NCBI RefSeq assembly: GCF_032854445.1 | Contig: NC_088305.1 | Coordinates: 2,547,001-2,611,000, forward strand | Direction of reading: 5' to 3' | Source: Liolophura sinensis | Lineage: Eukaryota > Mollusca > Polyplacophora > Chitonida > Chitonidae | Length of the DNA stretch: 64,000 nt | Shown: positions 12,601 through 27,600 of the stretch, piece by piece | Layout: every line of letters begins with the position of its first letter | Position numbering within the stretch: position 1 is the stretch's first letter | Made by a program: the position numbers and the translations under genes | Notes under the pieces: model-generated | Told to the model about the DNA's origin: nothing | Databases searched by the model: none | The model's input: only the letters and a program-made list of their open reading frames with translations

Positions 12601-15600
12601 ATTATTCAACAGATCATGCCAATAATTAATATTGCCATAAACAAGAAGTGCTGAAGCACACTACTGCAGTTGATAACGTCTGAATCGATAACCATAAACA
12701 AAATGTTTTTTTTTTCTTTCCAATACATACTTTCAGTTGTTGTTGCAAACAAAACTAGGGATTAGTAAAAAAAAAAAACAGCTATTTGTATCACATATCA
12801 GACTTATCCCACACAACTACCTATTATTAAACTATTATCATTTTTTTTTTCTTTTTCTCTCTCTAAACAAGATATTTCTGAAATGTATAAGAAATCGTAC
12901 CTGCTTTCCTGGTGTTCTGTTAGAAACAGTGGCCACTTCATGCAGAGACAGGATGATGTCTGCCAGTAACGTCACAAAAGAGTGGATGTTTTCCAGGGGG
13001 CGTTGCTTCTTCTTCATCCAGCGAGAAGGACTAAAGGTGGCTGATAACATAAGTAATAAAAAAAATATTAACCATCGAACATAAGAATTTTTCAGTCATA
13101 TGACGAGGACGAGCTAATAAGTGTGTCAACATGTACTGTGTCTTCTTGTGGCTGCGTGAGGACATGCCACCAAAGTGTTGCCGCGACTTAAGTATAATGC
13201 CGAAACCAGACATGACATCCCACGCAGTCACGTTATACAGACACTGGGCCAACCAGTCCTGTTTCCTTGTTTTAACCTCTCAGTGCCCAGCGCCAAGCAA
13301 GGCAGCAACAAGTACCATTTGGTAAACAAAGTCTTTGGTATGGCCTGACCCAGGTTTGATCATGCAGTCTCCGGCCTTTGAGGAGGATGCTCTAACCATA
13401 AGCCTACTAAGAGGCGGTCATAAAAACTGATGAAAATTCCAAGGGATTTTGAAGTCCGGAGTGAATACAGCTACATTACTTAGACAGAAACTGATTATAA
13501 CTATTTTCATTGATATTTAACACTGCATTCATGAATTTTTCACTTCATCTAAACCACTTGGCCATGTCGCTGTACTAATCGCATCACAAGCACTCATCCC
13601 TGCCCACTGAAAACAGTGCTAAAGTCTTACATGTACCTGTGAAAGCCCTGGGGGCTCCTAACGAGGAAAAGTCCACCTGTCCCAGAATCACCTCCATCAT
13701 CTGAGTCAGAGGGTCCAAAAAACTCAACTCCTGAAATAAGAGAAATTTGGATGTGTTTGATGTAAACTACAGCGATAGTGAGGTAACTTCTCCCATGCAA
13801 TGGTGACCCGCTGACTAACCAGATTGCCCACTGTTCTCTTGTAACAAACGAGAACATATCAGTTTGCAATGGTACAACAAACTGGCTACAGTGTTAGTTC
13901 AGGAAGTGTTCTCCGTAGCATGCCAGCAGCTGACACCGCAGGTACAACAAACTGGCTACAGTGTTAGTTCAGGAAGTGTTCTCCGTAGCATGCCAGCAGC
14001 TGACACTGCAGGTACAACAAACTGGCTACAGTGTTAGTTCAGGAAGTGTACTCCATAGCATGCCAGCAGCTGACACTGCAGGTACAACAAACTGGCTACA
14101 GTGTTAGTTCAGGAAGTGTTCTCCATAGCATGCCAGCAGCTGACACCGCAGGTACAACAAACTGGCTACAGTGTTAGTTCAGGAAGTGTTCTCCGTAGCA
14201 TGCCAGCAGCTGACACCGCAGGTACAACAAACTGGCTACAGTGTTAGTTCAGGAAGTGTTCTCCGTAGCATGCCAGCAGCTGACACCGCAGGTACAACAA
14301 ACTGGCTACAGTGTTAGTTCAGGAAGTGTTCTCCGTAGCATGCCAGCAGCTGACACCGCAGGTACAACAAACTGGCTACAGTGTTAGTTCAGGAAGTGTT
14401 CTCCGTAGCATGCCAGCAGCTGACACCGCAGGTACAACAAACTGGCTACAGTGTTAGTTCAGGAAGTGTTCTCCGTAGCATGCCAGCAGCTGACACTGCA
14501 GGTACAACAAACTGGCTACAGTGTTAGTTCAGGAAGTGTACTCCATAGCATGCCAGCAGCTGACACTGCAGGTACAACAAACTGGCTACAGTGTTAGTTC
14601 AGGAAGTGTACTCCATAGCATGCCAGCAGCTGACACTGCAAATTTTATGAATGTTTCACCATAAAATACTTGGTTCCTCTGATCATCTTTCAAAAAATTC
14701 TTTCTATGGACAAAAAAAATAAGGTTGGCCAGTAGACAAATCTTTCTTCTAAATTTTTATTATGGCTGGTGAAATTTTATATCTAAATGTTTCACAAAAA
14801 TCCGAATCGAGTCACATTCAGGAGGGCTAATCTAGTTACGTCCAATGACATATTTTTATTTATGGTGTCATACTAGTACGTTTTCAAAAAAGATTTTCAT
14901 TTTTTTTGGTTTGGTCCAACTTGATTTTTGCATACTTCTATCAGACGACTACAGAATAGAGTAACCAAAGAATAAGTAATATTGGTATTTCAATTACGTA
15001 CATGTACATTCATTAAAAGCATTACTCCTCCCTTCCCCCTCCCTGATCGTACACACCCACCTACCTGTGCTGAGGTAAAGTCAATAGCTGTGTGAATCCT
15101 GTGGGATAACTGCTCACAACTCACATTAGCCTCCGCGTTAGTCACCATTGAGGAGAGACGGGCAAATGTCCTGTACAGCTCAGACCAAGTCTTCAACATC
15201 ACCTTTGTGGTGCCCTGCCAAAGGTAGCACAAATTCAACTGTTCCATTTTATTCAGGTTCAATTCTTACAAAAGAAACAGGTGAAGCGAGATCATTTATA
15301 TCCAATGATAAATATGTGAAATGCAAGCACCAAGCAGGATGGTTTTCAAACTCACAAAACTGGATCAAACTTGATCAAATGTCAACTAAGAATTTGCAAA
15401 AAAACCAACAGCCAATCAAAATTAAGGAAATTGCCATACATGTAAACTGTAAGCACAATTTTCCCTGGTTCTGAACTGACCCTAGGCACCGAAACAAGCC
15501 TTCACACAAACTAAAAACCTGAAACCTTGGTGCCTGCCATACGACTAGTCATACGACTAAGCCCTTTTCTGTTTCCAGGTTGGCAATTCAATGCACTTCC

Positions 15601-18600
15601 CACTGAACCCGGCAATGGCATTAATTCAGATCTCTGACAATTTTTCTGACATGTTACATTCTTTCCCAGCAAACCGTGATGACGTCCTAATTAGAGATCT
15701 GGCACACCATGTATAGATGAGATGCAGAGCACCCATCTGGGCTTACATCCTCCCCAAATTACCACCAATCATTCAAATTTTTGGTGCAGAACTAGATTCC
15801 TTTCTTCAGAAGACAATAAAAGAAAGTCATCCATGAATACGCTAAATACAAATTCATTTTCAGAATTCAAAATCTGATGCCAAAAAGGTATAGTTAAGAT
15901 TCCCATTGATTTGATCTCCATTTAACTCTTCTGAGGTTTGGATGCAATCCTTCGATGGCCACAACACTAGTCTTCTGTATTCATACGGGACATACCTGAG
16001 CCAGGTGTGCCGTGAGAAGATGAGAGATGGGAAACATGAGGGCAGTGTACATACAGGTGAAGTCATGCTCCAGCACGTCTCCCTGGTTCACCTCATTTGT
16101 CTGGGGAGTCATAAAACACAGGAAGAATGTGTAAGTAATGAGAGACTGAGAAAATGTAGATACCGGTGAACTCATACAAAACAGGAATAGCACAATGCAC
16201 GTTCATGACATTGACCCTTTAAATAGGCTTCCTGTAATCAGTTTACTTTGGCCAATATAATGTGCCTTTTGTCACTCCCCGAGTGAACAAAAGACATCAT
16301 TTTAGCCCTAGAGCTCTATAATCTGTGATGTCAGGAGATGTATAGTCAGACTAAAAGCATCAAACAACTCACTGTTATAGACTGACACTTACCTATTAAG
16401 AAAGGGGGTTCAATCTGCCATCGTCTTTTGAAGTAAAAATACAAATGTAGTCATATCGTGAATCCCAAAAGGGGTGGCACACCAGCCCTATGGTTACTTA
16501 CACCAAAACAGGGTGTAGTAAAATAATCTGTTTTATGAAGCTTGCATCTCTAACGGCACAAACAGATCATTTTTAGCGTCATTTTCATAATAACTGAATG
16601 TATAAATTCCACGGGGGAAAAAAGTGCTTTAGTGGTTGAAAAGGTTGAAGATTTACAGTGGTTTAAGTGAGATCGGGCCTTTAGTGAACAGATTCTTACT
16701 CTTAGCTTACTCTTAAATAAGAGGGCATGTCAAAATTTATGTGTCAATTTCATACATTTAAAAACAATCACCTCTATAATGTGTTTTTCCAGGGGAGTGA
16801 AAATCAAACTCCACATTCTCCACAACTGGTCACTTGCCACAAACTGAGCGTGTCGGTCCAGGACTTGGAGAGTGAACTGTGAGAATTCCAGCACTGCTCC
16901 GTGGCTAACTCCAATCTCTACCAGCAGGCCAAACAGGGACATGTACCTGAGGAGTAATAAGATCAGGTTTGTGCAGACATACCTTGCTCTGCGGGCCTCA
17001 GTATCTCAATAGTGCTCAGTAAACGATCTATAACATCACATAATATAAACTGAAGCGCAGAAGTATGATCAGTGGGAGAAACATCATGTGGAATTATATC
17101 GGATTTATACCGGAATATTTCACACAATGCCAAGTCATTTTTCATAACTTTGGCACCCGCAGGGTGAATAATTGGTTAAAAAAATAAGTCAAGGAAATTA
17201 CAGGTGATTTCCTGTATCTGATGAACACCAATTAGACATTTTCTCTGTTTCTAATTTTTCTCTAATTTGCGATCTCATTTAATAATTAAGCCTTTGCCTT
17301 ATGTTTATCATATTTATTTGACTGGTGTTTTACTCCCTAGTTAAGAATACTTCCCCTATACCATGGCGTCCAACATTATGGTGGGAGGAAACCAAGCAGA
17401 GCCTGGGGGAAACCCACGACAATCCGCAAGTAACTGGAAGACATTCGCAAATACGCAAGTCGGCATGTAGCTGTACTTGAACTCACAGCGACCAGATTTG
17501 TGTGAGGTTCCTAAGTCATTAGGCTGCGCTTATCATACTAAGGAGGTGCGTCTTTATTTTTAATTTACTACATGACTTGCCATCAAACCTAAAAGAATTC
17601 GTAGAGGCAGTTCCGAACCAATGATCTGATAGCAGTACCTGACTGTGATTGTTGGTTCGCAACTCTCAGTGGGTCTCATACAAAAAAAAAAAAACAGTTT
17701 TAGAAGCTTTTAAACTACTTGGCAATAAAATTCTGTCAGGCAGTTCTGGAGATATGTTGCAGATAAGCAGTAGTCAACCAGACTTGCTATTAAGCAGAGT
17801 TAAACAAACAGGTAAGTCTAATAAACCAAATGTAATAAGTTATCAAGGTATTAAATTCTGCCAAGAATACGTCAAGTCATCCCCACTGATCAGGGAACTG
17901 ATACTCAGCCTTACTTCTCATTCTGCACACAGGACTCCAGGAGCTTGGGTGTGAGCAGAAGTTCGGTCAGGAAAATCACCGGCGTGCCCTGAAAAATACA
18001 TGCTGCGAGTTTCAAAACCACAAAACACACTCGTCAGAGCAGAAAGAATAACAGACAATGCCCGATCGTCCAGTTTCAAAAGTGTATCAAATACTGGGAG
18101 ACTTAAATTTTGAAGTGATATGGCACACATGTTCACTAAAATCTTCATCACTACTGTATGGTGCTAGATTACACGAGACGTTTAAAACAAAATCCTCACA
18201 GAATTATTGCACATCATAACTACAGAATTGTCATATGTGCTGGTCCCTGACAGGTCAGGGGGAGGCAGATCCAGGGTCAACCATGGGTTGGGTCAAACCT
18301 AAGACCTTGAAAGAGGAAGTTGTTACTTCCTTACACTTGGCATTTAGCTTTAAGGGGATAGTGTAAGGACTGGTTGATCTGTATTAGTATAATGGCCCGA
18401 GAGGGACAGCTTACTTGCCTTATGTATCACTGAAAAATGGTTTATAAAGGTAAACCTCACTCATTCACTCACTCACTCATGTCCCATTATTCTTCACTGT
18501 AAGTAGCTGGATCTACTTGCGCCTGAATGTGGAACCAAGAGGAATATTTCCTTCCAAGAATCAATTGTTTGTCAGTTTGAAAAGCACTATTCACAGTCTA

Positions 18601-21600
18601 ATTATTAGCTACATGTAAATAAACTGTGACGTATTTCATGTAAGCTTACATGAAGAACCTCCCCTCCTCCTATCTGATAGGCTGTAGAACATAGGGCCTT
18701 TCTGGGCAGACAACAAACTGCCTGGAAAAGTTTCTGAAATAAACAGAGAGGAATGTAATGAAAGATGCAAGCATTCTGAAAATTTATTATTATTTGATTG
18801 GTGTTTTACACCGTACTCAAGAAAATTTCACTTATATGAGATGGCCGCTAGCATTATGACGTGCTAACCATCTCGACCATGGAGCCCCTCCTCCTGCAAT
18901 ATGTGTACCCTACCGGTCTGAGCTTTCCAGTGTGGCCCTAATCAAATTGTAGCTTGGGTATTTTGTAAAGTGAATTCATTTGATTATTGAAACAGTGGTT
19001 CTGATTGGTTCACAGGTTTGACCTCTCCAGAGAGGGATCATCGGACAGGCTGGGAAAAGGTGTTTTTATGAACTAGTAATCTACACCATCAGCATGAGTA
19101 CCAATAACTACTGTATTTGGCGTAAAAATTCAACAAAAAGAGCATTTTCAGAGGCAAAATGAAAGTAAACTAATTGACCTATAATTCTGTAAAATCTTTA
19201 ATGGGTGGATGTAGTTAGGCCACCAACCTTTGCCAAGGTACATGTGAGACGCACTCATATGCACACCGTTCTGGTCAAGACAAAGTTGTCTGCATCAAAA
19301 GTTGTGCTAAAAGACCCAATCTTTATAAAATTAAACAAATCGTTTCTCTACACCCCATAGTCAAAATGTAGGTCACAGAGGCTGAAGGAATGGTTGAAGA
19401 ATTGGAGTAATTCAGTGAGGCCAGAGCTATGAGTGACACTCATTGGTTACTCACCAGCACTTTGCTGTAGTCCATGGTCTCGCTGAGAAGGATCAACTGG
19501 AATGTGTTCAGGAAGGACGTAAGAACGTCTCGGCTCTCCGACTTGGCCCCAGACTCCACAACATTTTTCACGTGAGCCACAAGAGAGTACCAGATGTGAC
19601 ACAACAATCCCTCTGGTGGGACAACAGAAAACAGCAAGCTAATGTCAACTACAGTTTACTACAGTAAATGTTTTGAATTTTTCAAAGCAGTCTGCTTATT
19701 TGGAAAGTAGCATAATATACTACTGGAAAAATATAAGTTTTAGAACCAAAAGTAATCTTTTGTATTACATTTATAAACTTCTAAAAATCAATTTCATGGG
19801 GCAAACTTTTAGATGCAAGGAATTTCAAATGCAAGAAAACCATTTTTTCTACAGCCGACTTTAAGGCAAAATATAAGGCTTTTAAACATGCTCTGTATTT
19901 CTAGGGATACAGAATCAATGCTGATTGGCTGAGTGTGGAGACAGGATTTCCTTAGTTAAACCTTGCAGCCTTGGTCACACTTGAATAAATATACCATACC
20001 TAAAATTCCGCTTAGTCAAGGCAAAGCCTGGATTTGCCTATCTCTTTAACCAGCCAATCAAAATCGATTCTGTATTCCTTTACATACATATTCATACACC
20101 AATCAGAGCCTATCTCTCTAACCAGCCAATTAGGATGTATCCCTTTACATACATATTCATACACCAATCAGGGCCTATCTCTCTAACCAGCCAATCAGAA
20201 TGTATCCTTTTACATACATATGCTTACATCAATCAGGGCATGTTGAGTAGCTAGGGCTACACCAACTTAAGTTGACATTTTACAGGCAGAATAAATCTTT
20301 ATTCAGTGCCAGGTGACAGGATATAAGTACAAATAAAAACAATATTTTTTATTGAATTTTTTTCACAAACTTTGGGTACTAAAGACATCAACACAAATCC
20401 AATATCGAGAATCAAGAAAACCCCTAAAATTAGACATTAAGAAATTAAAATGAATCAACTACTTCTTGATACTCAAGAATCAGTAAATCATCAAACCTTG
20501 TATATTTTGTCCCTGGCTGATTAACAACTCTTTGGCACAGGACAAAATGGTGGCTGACTGCTTCAGGAAGAAGGCTGGCCCTGTCATCACCTCTGTACTC
20601 AGGGGCTCTGTGGATAAAACACACTTGCCTCTGTAATGTGAGCTCTTCCAAAATACCTACAGGTTTGGTCAATTAATTTATTCATTTTATGAATTAAGGC
20701 TTAATAGTGCTATACTATCACATATCAATGGCCCAGAGGAAAATCCCAAAAGGGCCATGCTGAATTACCTCCCTTGAAGTCACACTCCTGTTTAAAAGTT
20801 TAAAGCAGCATTAGAGACCTAGTTTTATCACAGATTTTAATTTGTAAACTTAAAAGAACCAATAATCGATGTGTAAAACTGAGTGTAAAACTCAAGTTTG
20901 TAGTTAAAAAATGAATATCAGAGACCTTTAGTTCACTTGTAACTTCAAACTAGAATAGGCTTTTATTTGTTGATAAAAGTTACAAACAAGTTCTAACGGA
21001 AGGTCTCTACCTTCAGTTAAAACCCTGTTATACTGTGTTACACATTAATTCAGCTAGATGGGTGTTTCGGTGTCTTCAAAACACCTAATGCTAGGGAAAA
21101 TAGCTTGAAAAGGATAGGAAAAGAGAAACAAAAGTGAAACTCGCGCACCTAAATCTGACTAAATTTATGCACACTACTTTTCCAAGACTAATGACAAAAC
21201 ACCTTCACTTTTCAGGCCCTTTAACTCCTGGAAAGTTACCTGTACTTTCAATTCCAGTCTTTTCAAGGTTCAGTACGAACAAGGATGTAAATACACCGTG
21301 ACATATTACCAATAGAAACAGGACTTTTCCAAGTTAAACTATAAAACAGCCTGAAGTTCGAAGGGGCGTTTATAGATTTTCAAGGACCATCACAAACCCT
21401 TATGTACACACAAACCTTTATGTACTCCCATTACCAATGGAAAAGGGCACTCTTCCAGGTATGATTATACAACACCCTGGATTTCCAGGCTTTTCTAGGC
21501 CATGCCCTGACCCTGTTTTCACTGAAACACTTTACCTATGGAAAACTGGACGGGAGTGATGTCCTCGTCCGGGGGTATCTCCCCCAGCAGCCTGGCTAGC

Positions 21601-24600
21601 ACCTCACAGCCCTTAAGCTGGAGGGAGGGAAGGTCGGCAGTTGGGAGCCAGGGTTAGACAAGTTCAGCCTTGGAGTGATAGGACTCGTGCCTGCAGTCAA
21701 CATACCTGCAAGAAAATACAAGATGCAATGTGACTAAACTGCAAGTCCTATATCTTTAAAGTTACAGTGTAAAAATTACAGGTAAAGCAAACACTGCAAA
21801 GTAATCATTGGATTCTGTAAGACGGGTTGCAGGTTGGCGGTCACGTGACCACCCTTTCATGTCTAAAACAAAATGGGCCACCCAGTGTTAAAGCATTGGG
21901 GAAAAGGTCACTTCTTGCCACTTTGTCGCCACGATATGGCTGAAATATTGCCGCTGTGGCGTTAAGCCATAATCATTCATTCATTCTTGCCACTTTGCTA
22001 GCGACCAGTAAGGCCTATTTTCACGTCACTAAAGCTCTGCACAAATACTCAAGACATTCTGGAAAGCTGAAAATCATGCAATCCATTGGATACAAGATCG
22101 CTGGTAGCGATTCAAAAATAGGCATTTTCCAAGGCAATAAAGTTGAGAGGACCGTTTTCTTCACCCACCCATTGTTACTAAGGAGATCATGTAGTCTCCT
22201 AGCTTCTGATCCCTGTTAAAAAATAAACTATGTAAATATATTGTCACGTATTTCCTATAATTAATTACAAGTTCAAATATTTGCATTTTAAGGCAGGTTT
22301 TTGGGACTGTATTTGTATTGGTAGGTTCAGTTCATAATCCAGACTCCAGGAAAAGTTCTGTAGGCTCACACTAGGACTGCACTGAATGACCTCCCTTATG
22401 TCACTCTCCTGTCAAAAAGGTGCGTTTTAAGAGTAAGCTGTGCTTAGGTGGACCTCAGAGAATGACCAATTGCAAGTTTAGGAGTTAAATCGGCATAAGA
22501 TATTTGAAGACCTAGTTTAAGACAAATTTTAATTTTTGTAAACTTATTTGGAAAGCCTAGAAAAGATGTTATGTATTTTTTAAATCGATTATTACAAGAT
22601 TTTAAAACTCTGGATCTAGTTAAACAGCTTCGGTAAACTCAGGCTGAAAAACATTTACTTCACTTAAGATCTCCCGATATTTCTGCAGCTCTTTAAAAGG
22701 CTGATATAATATTCTTACATCTTGTTGCAAAGACAATATTTTCGTAGCCTAACCTACTTATTGTTTGCTTTAATAGATGAGATCCCACTTCTCGTAATTT
22801 CACAACTCATAGTCGCTGTCGTGTAACAAGCCAGATAATTCAGGGCAATTGTTAAACTGGTTATTCAAAATTGCATATTTGGGGGAAAATGTATACCGAG
22901 TCTGTCAGCAACATGCGGATGGTCGTGGGTTTCCCCCGGGCTCTGCCCGGTTTCCACCCACCATAATGCTGGCTGCCGTCGTATAAGTGAAATATTCTTG
23001 GGTACGGCGTAAAACACCAATAAATAAATACACTGCAGAGCTGTGATTTTTGAGTAATTTTAACTGGTATCACATACCTTGAATAAAAACTTGTGAAAGA
23101 ATATTTAAGTTAATCAAAACTAACCATACGAACCCTTCGCTTTTATTATTCCAGAACATTTCAGAAATGTTCTAAGAATATGTAAAAAAATTCTACACCG
23201 CTTATCAACAAAATATATAGCAAACAATCGTCAGTACCTATCCACTCATTTGGTGACACCATTTTGCAATGATCTAGCTATCTAGAGTGACGTCACAAAA
23301 CCTAATATCCAGCTAAAGAGTATCAGCTCTGTTCCTTTTAGATTGGCACTTGCTCAGGGCGATGTTCCTAGACACAAGAGTCTTGTTCTGCTTGTACTCA
23401 TCCTGCATGGGTTTAAGCATTTGGCCTGGCTAGCTGAACTGACTTTCACCAATTTACCCAACATAGCAGGACTTCTGATTCATAATAGACTCTTCATTCA
23501 GATTTTTGAGAAGATATTTTCGTAATAAAGCTGACTTTGCTAAGGAATAATAACAATATTTTTCTTCAGGCAATTACTTTCAAGAGGCCGTTTTCTTCAA
23601 AGTTTACCATCACAAGTTACCGCAGTATCTTGCCCAACATGTACACGTTGTGGCACGGCCCGCCAATGTCAGTTCCCTGCTCACAAATGTGTTGTCCAAA
23701 ATGCAAACACTTAAACTAACCGCAAAATCCAATTTATTGCATCATCATCTGTCTATCCACTACATGAAACCACATTGAGAACTGAAGGCTAATAGTTTTT
23801 TTTGACGTGACAGCCAATTATCACGTGATGCTGGCAGAGCTTGTGATTGTTCAAGTTCATAAAGGCTTCTAGAACATGGCTCCAAGTCTGTCAGTGCCAT
23901 ATCCCCAATGCTGAAGCTCATCTTCTCGGTTTTTCAAACCTTTGCAGAATTTTTTTTTACATATTTTTTCTGTGATAGCTGTATCCTGTATAATTTTCTC
24001 CATGTATATAGAGTGGCAGACTTTATGTTCACTCTAAGCTACGAGAAATGTAACACCCAGGTTGTGAACTGACCCATTCATTCACTCAACAGCTCCCTGT
24101 CACTTACGTTTCTCCCTCCACTCTCTCCTTCACTCAACACCACTCTCCTCTCCCAGAGGTACAGATGTCATACGATCCACTCAACAGCATACAGATAGAG
24201 TTAGCACCCTTATCACCCATGCACCCACCCGCCAATTTCTCCCCATTACTTGGTGTGCTCCACACACATCTGCAGGAAACACACACACACTCCTGGGTAC
24301 AGAGATTACCACACAGGCCAGTGTGTGTCAGGCACCTGAACAAGTGAACACCTGACAATGGTACTTACCGACCCTTGAGAAGGTGGGTGTGGTCAGACTC
24401 TGGGCCACATTCCCCCCTAACTTAGTGGAGCCCACACACATCTGCAGGAGAGGAACACGCACTCATGGGTACAGAGATCACCACACAGGCCAAATCAGGT
24501 GTGTCAGGCACCTGAACAAGTGAACACCTGACAATGGTACTTACCGACCCTTGAGAAGGTGGGTGTGGTCAGACTCTGGGCCACATTCCCCCCTAACTTA

Positions 24601-27600
24601 GTGGAGCCCACCCACATCTGCAGGAGAGGAACACACACTCATGGGTACAGAGATTGCCACACAGGCCAAATCAGGTGTGTCAGGCACCTGAACAAGTGAA
24701 CACCTGACAATGGTACTTACCGACCCTTGAGAAGGTGGGTGTGGTCAGACTCTGGGCCACATTCCCCCCTAACTTAGTGGAGCCCACACACATCTGCAGG
24801 AAACACACACACACTCATGGGTACAGAGATTGCCACACAGGCCAAATCAGGTGTGTCAGGCACCTGAACAAGTGAACACCTGACAATGGTACTTACCGAC
24901 CCTTGAGAAGGTGGGTGTGGTCAGACTCTGGGCCACATTCCCCCCTAACTTAGTGGAGCCCACACACATCTGCAGGAAACACACACACACTCATGGGTAC
25001 AGAGATTGCCACACAGGCCAAATCAGGGGTCCTCAGGCACCTGAACAAGTGAACACCTGACAATGGTACTTACCGACCCTTGAGAAGGTGGGTGTGGTCA
25101 GACTCTGGGCCACATTCCCCCCTAACTTAGTGGAGCCCACACACATCTGCAGGAGAGGAACACACACCTGCAGGAATAGAGCAGTTTAAATTTTATGTTA
25201 ATTTGGGAACACCATGTATTGTAATTTCTGGACAATATTTTGGTGCATCGAAAATTTCCAAGGCGTATCTTTACTGAATATAAAGGTCACTAAATGAATC
25301 AGGTAAGTTCATTGGGTCATTGACTCATCAAGTATTGATGGTGAAATGAACATCTTAGTTCGTTTAAAAACATTAAATGCGGCGAAAAATGTCGTGATAA
25401 GGGGGCAAAGATTACTATTAAATATTACCACTTGCATATCACTTGCAGACATTTTTTTAAGGGCATTCAAAATCCTGGAACTGTTTTTTCAGAACAATAT
25501 CAGCAATTAATTAAAGCTGTGCATCAACATCCTTTGCCAACTTGATTTTCACCTGCGCATGAAATCATAAATTTTACTTATTTTTCTTCTCATTATTAAA
25601 CCAAGCTGCATTTACCTGATCAAAATATAAAGACAATTTAGGTCCCAGACAGCGAGTAAACTGCCACCAGACGGCAAATTTCTTCTCTGCCACGGACTCA
25701 ACTTTGGCGTTGTTAATCTTGAACACTTGCATAATCAGCTTCACTCTTTTTGCATCGCAAATTATGTCTGAAACAAAATGCAGCCTAAATGTATCCACAG
25801 TCGCAGACTTATTATTACATGTACAACTGGTCAAAAATAGTTTGTTAAAAAATGTTTGTCTTTTCAAGGTATGGAACATTGCATAAATTGTTTAGTTTCA
25901 CAAAATCATTATATTGTCAAAATATATAAACAGAATATTGCACCGTTAAGTTTGAATGCCATAAATATTTTTCTTACCAAAGGTGGAAATGATATCCCAC
26001 CTGATGTTTTGTGTCTCATCATGTACACCTGTCACTCCAATAATCTTTATGGTACTTCACCATCACGGTGCAATTTCCTCTATACACACATTCACCTTAC
26101 TCACCGAGGAATAGAACACACGAGGAACAAGAAGAACATAAAACAACATAAAGAAGCTTTACCTGGATTAAGGGCGAAGTTTTCAATGAGGTGTTTCCAC
26201 GCCTGGAAGGCCTGACATTTCACCTGAGGGCAGGGACTCTTAAACCCTAACTCCACCAGGGGTAAGATGTGATTGATGAAGCTCCCACTGTGCAACACCT
26301 GAAAAAAAAAACAACACCACAGGCTTATGTATAAGGCATTACAGAAACTAAAGATTCTGAGATTCCCCCACTGAGTGTTGGGCAGAGGAGGTATAATACA
26401 TTTAGAACAAAAAAACCCACTAGACTGAACGTATGTATACACTGATGAAGTATCCCACATGAAGGGTAAAAAATCGTAACATTTAATTTTTGTGAGGTTG
26501 AATAACCTATATATTTCTGTTTTAAGTAGGCAACAACGCACACACGTAGAGAATCGTTAACACCAATTATCAATTTTAATCAATCAGGCGCAAGTTCTCT
26601 CTTAACCTGCCGACGTAGCTATGCTGCATACGTCACCTGAACCATATTTTGCCTTTTCACCATATGCAGCAAGGATACCCGCTCTATCGCCCGTTGTTCT
26701 AACATGGTGCATCCCATGGCCTTTCAAGAATTCTAGATATTGGGGACCAATTTGCAGAGTTACCAATCACGTCAGGTCCTTTAGGTCTGTTTCTACTCCT
26801 CTTGTGAAATAACTTATGTTATCACCATGTGATCCACACAAGCATGTTACAGGTATGTGATTATGGTTAAGAAAAAATTATCAGAGAGGTACCACAAGAG
26901 GTCCAGTCCCCGTTACCTAAGACAAAACAATTATTTGATATATCACTGCCAAAAATCAATATTACCACAAATAAGAGGTTATGAAGCACCCTCCTGAAAC
27001 ATCTCTGAATCGATTATTCTAGTTCATAAATGTAAAAAAACATAACATTTTTCTTCTAAAATAAATACTTTCTATTTCTGTTGCAAACAGATCCATGGAT
27101 CTGTGAAAAAAACGGATTTCCACCATATTTGCAGAAATATCACATGCTGGTCCTACCTTTCCCAGAATCTGTACAACAAAAGACCATACTGACAACACAT
27201 ACATCTCATTCTTGGACTGGAACAATTTTGTCATCTCAGATATCCATTTCTGAAAAGCAGCAAATTCGAAACTATAAACATCGTTTTTTCAATTTTCTCA
27301 AATGTATTTTAGGACTTTTAAGAACTCTCAAGAACCTGTTCGAGCCCAGACATTGCTGAGAAAAAACAACTAGCCTTTGGCAAATTACACCGACGGACCA
27401 ATGTAAACTTCATCTGAAAGTTTTTACGCTCCATTTTTTCCAAAAATCCTGCAGTCAAAATTGACCATGATTGAGAACTATGGAACACCTTGGATGTTTC
27501 TGACATTACAAACTTTTCTTATTCCACACCTAGTGTTTTTTATATTCGAATGGCTTGTCCTTCAGGTACATGTCCTTCTGCATGAAGTTAAGCTGGCTAC

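Noticed and set aside
20445-20672. 75-codon minus-strand ORF (RAPEYRGDDRASLL) as a RIF1 exon frame
   Set aside because: The exon at 20497-20607 is real but the phase-compatible frame reads EPLSTEVMTGPAFFLKQSAT, which fits the family; the listed ORF is the shadow frame.
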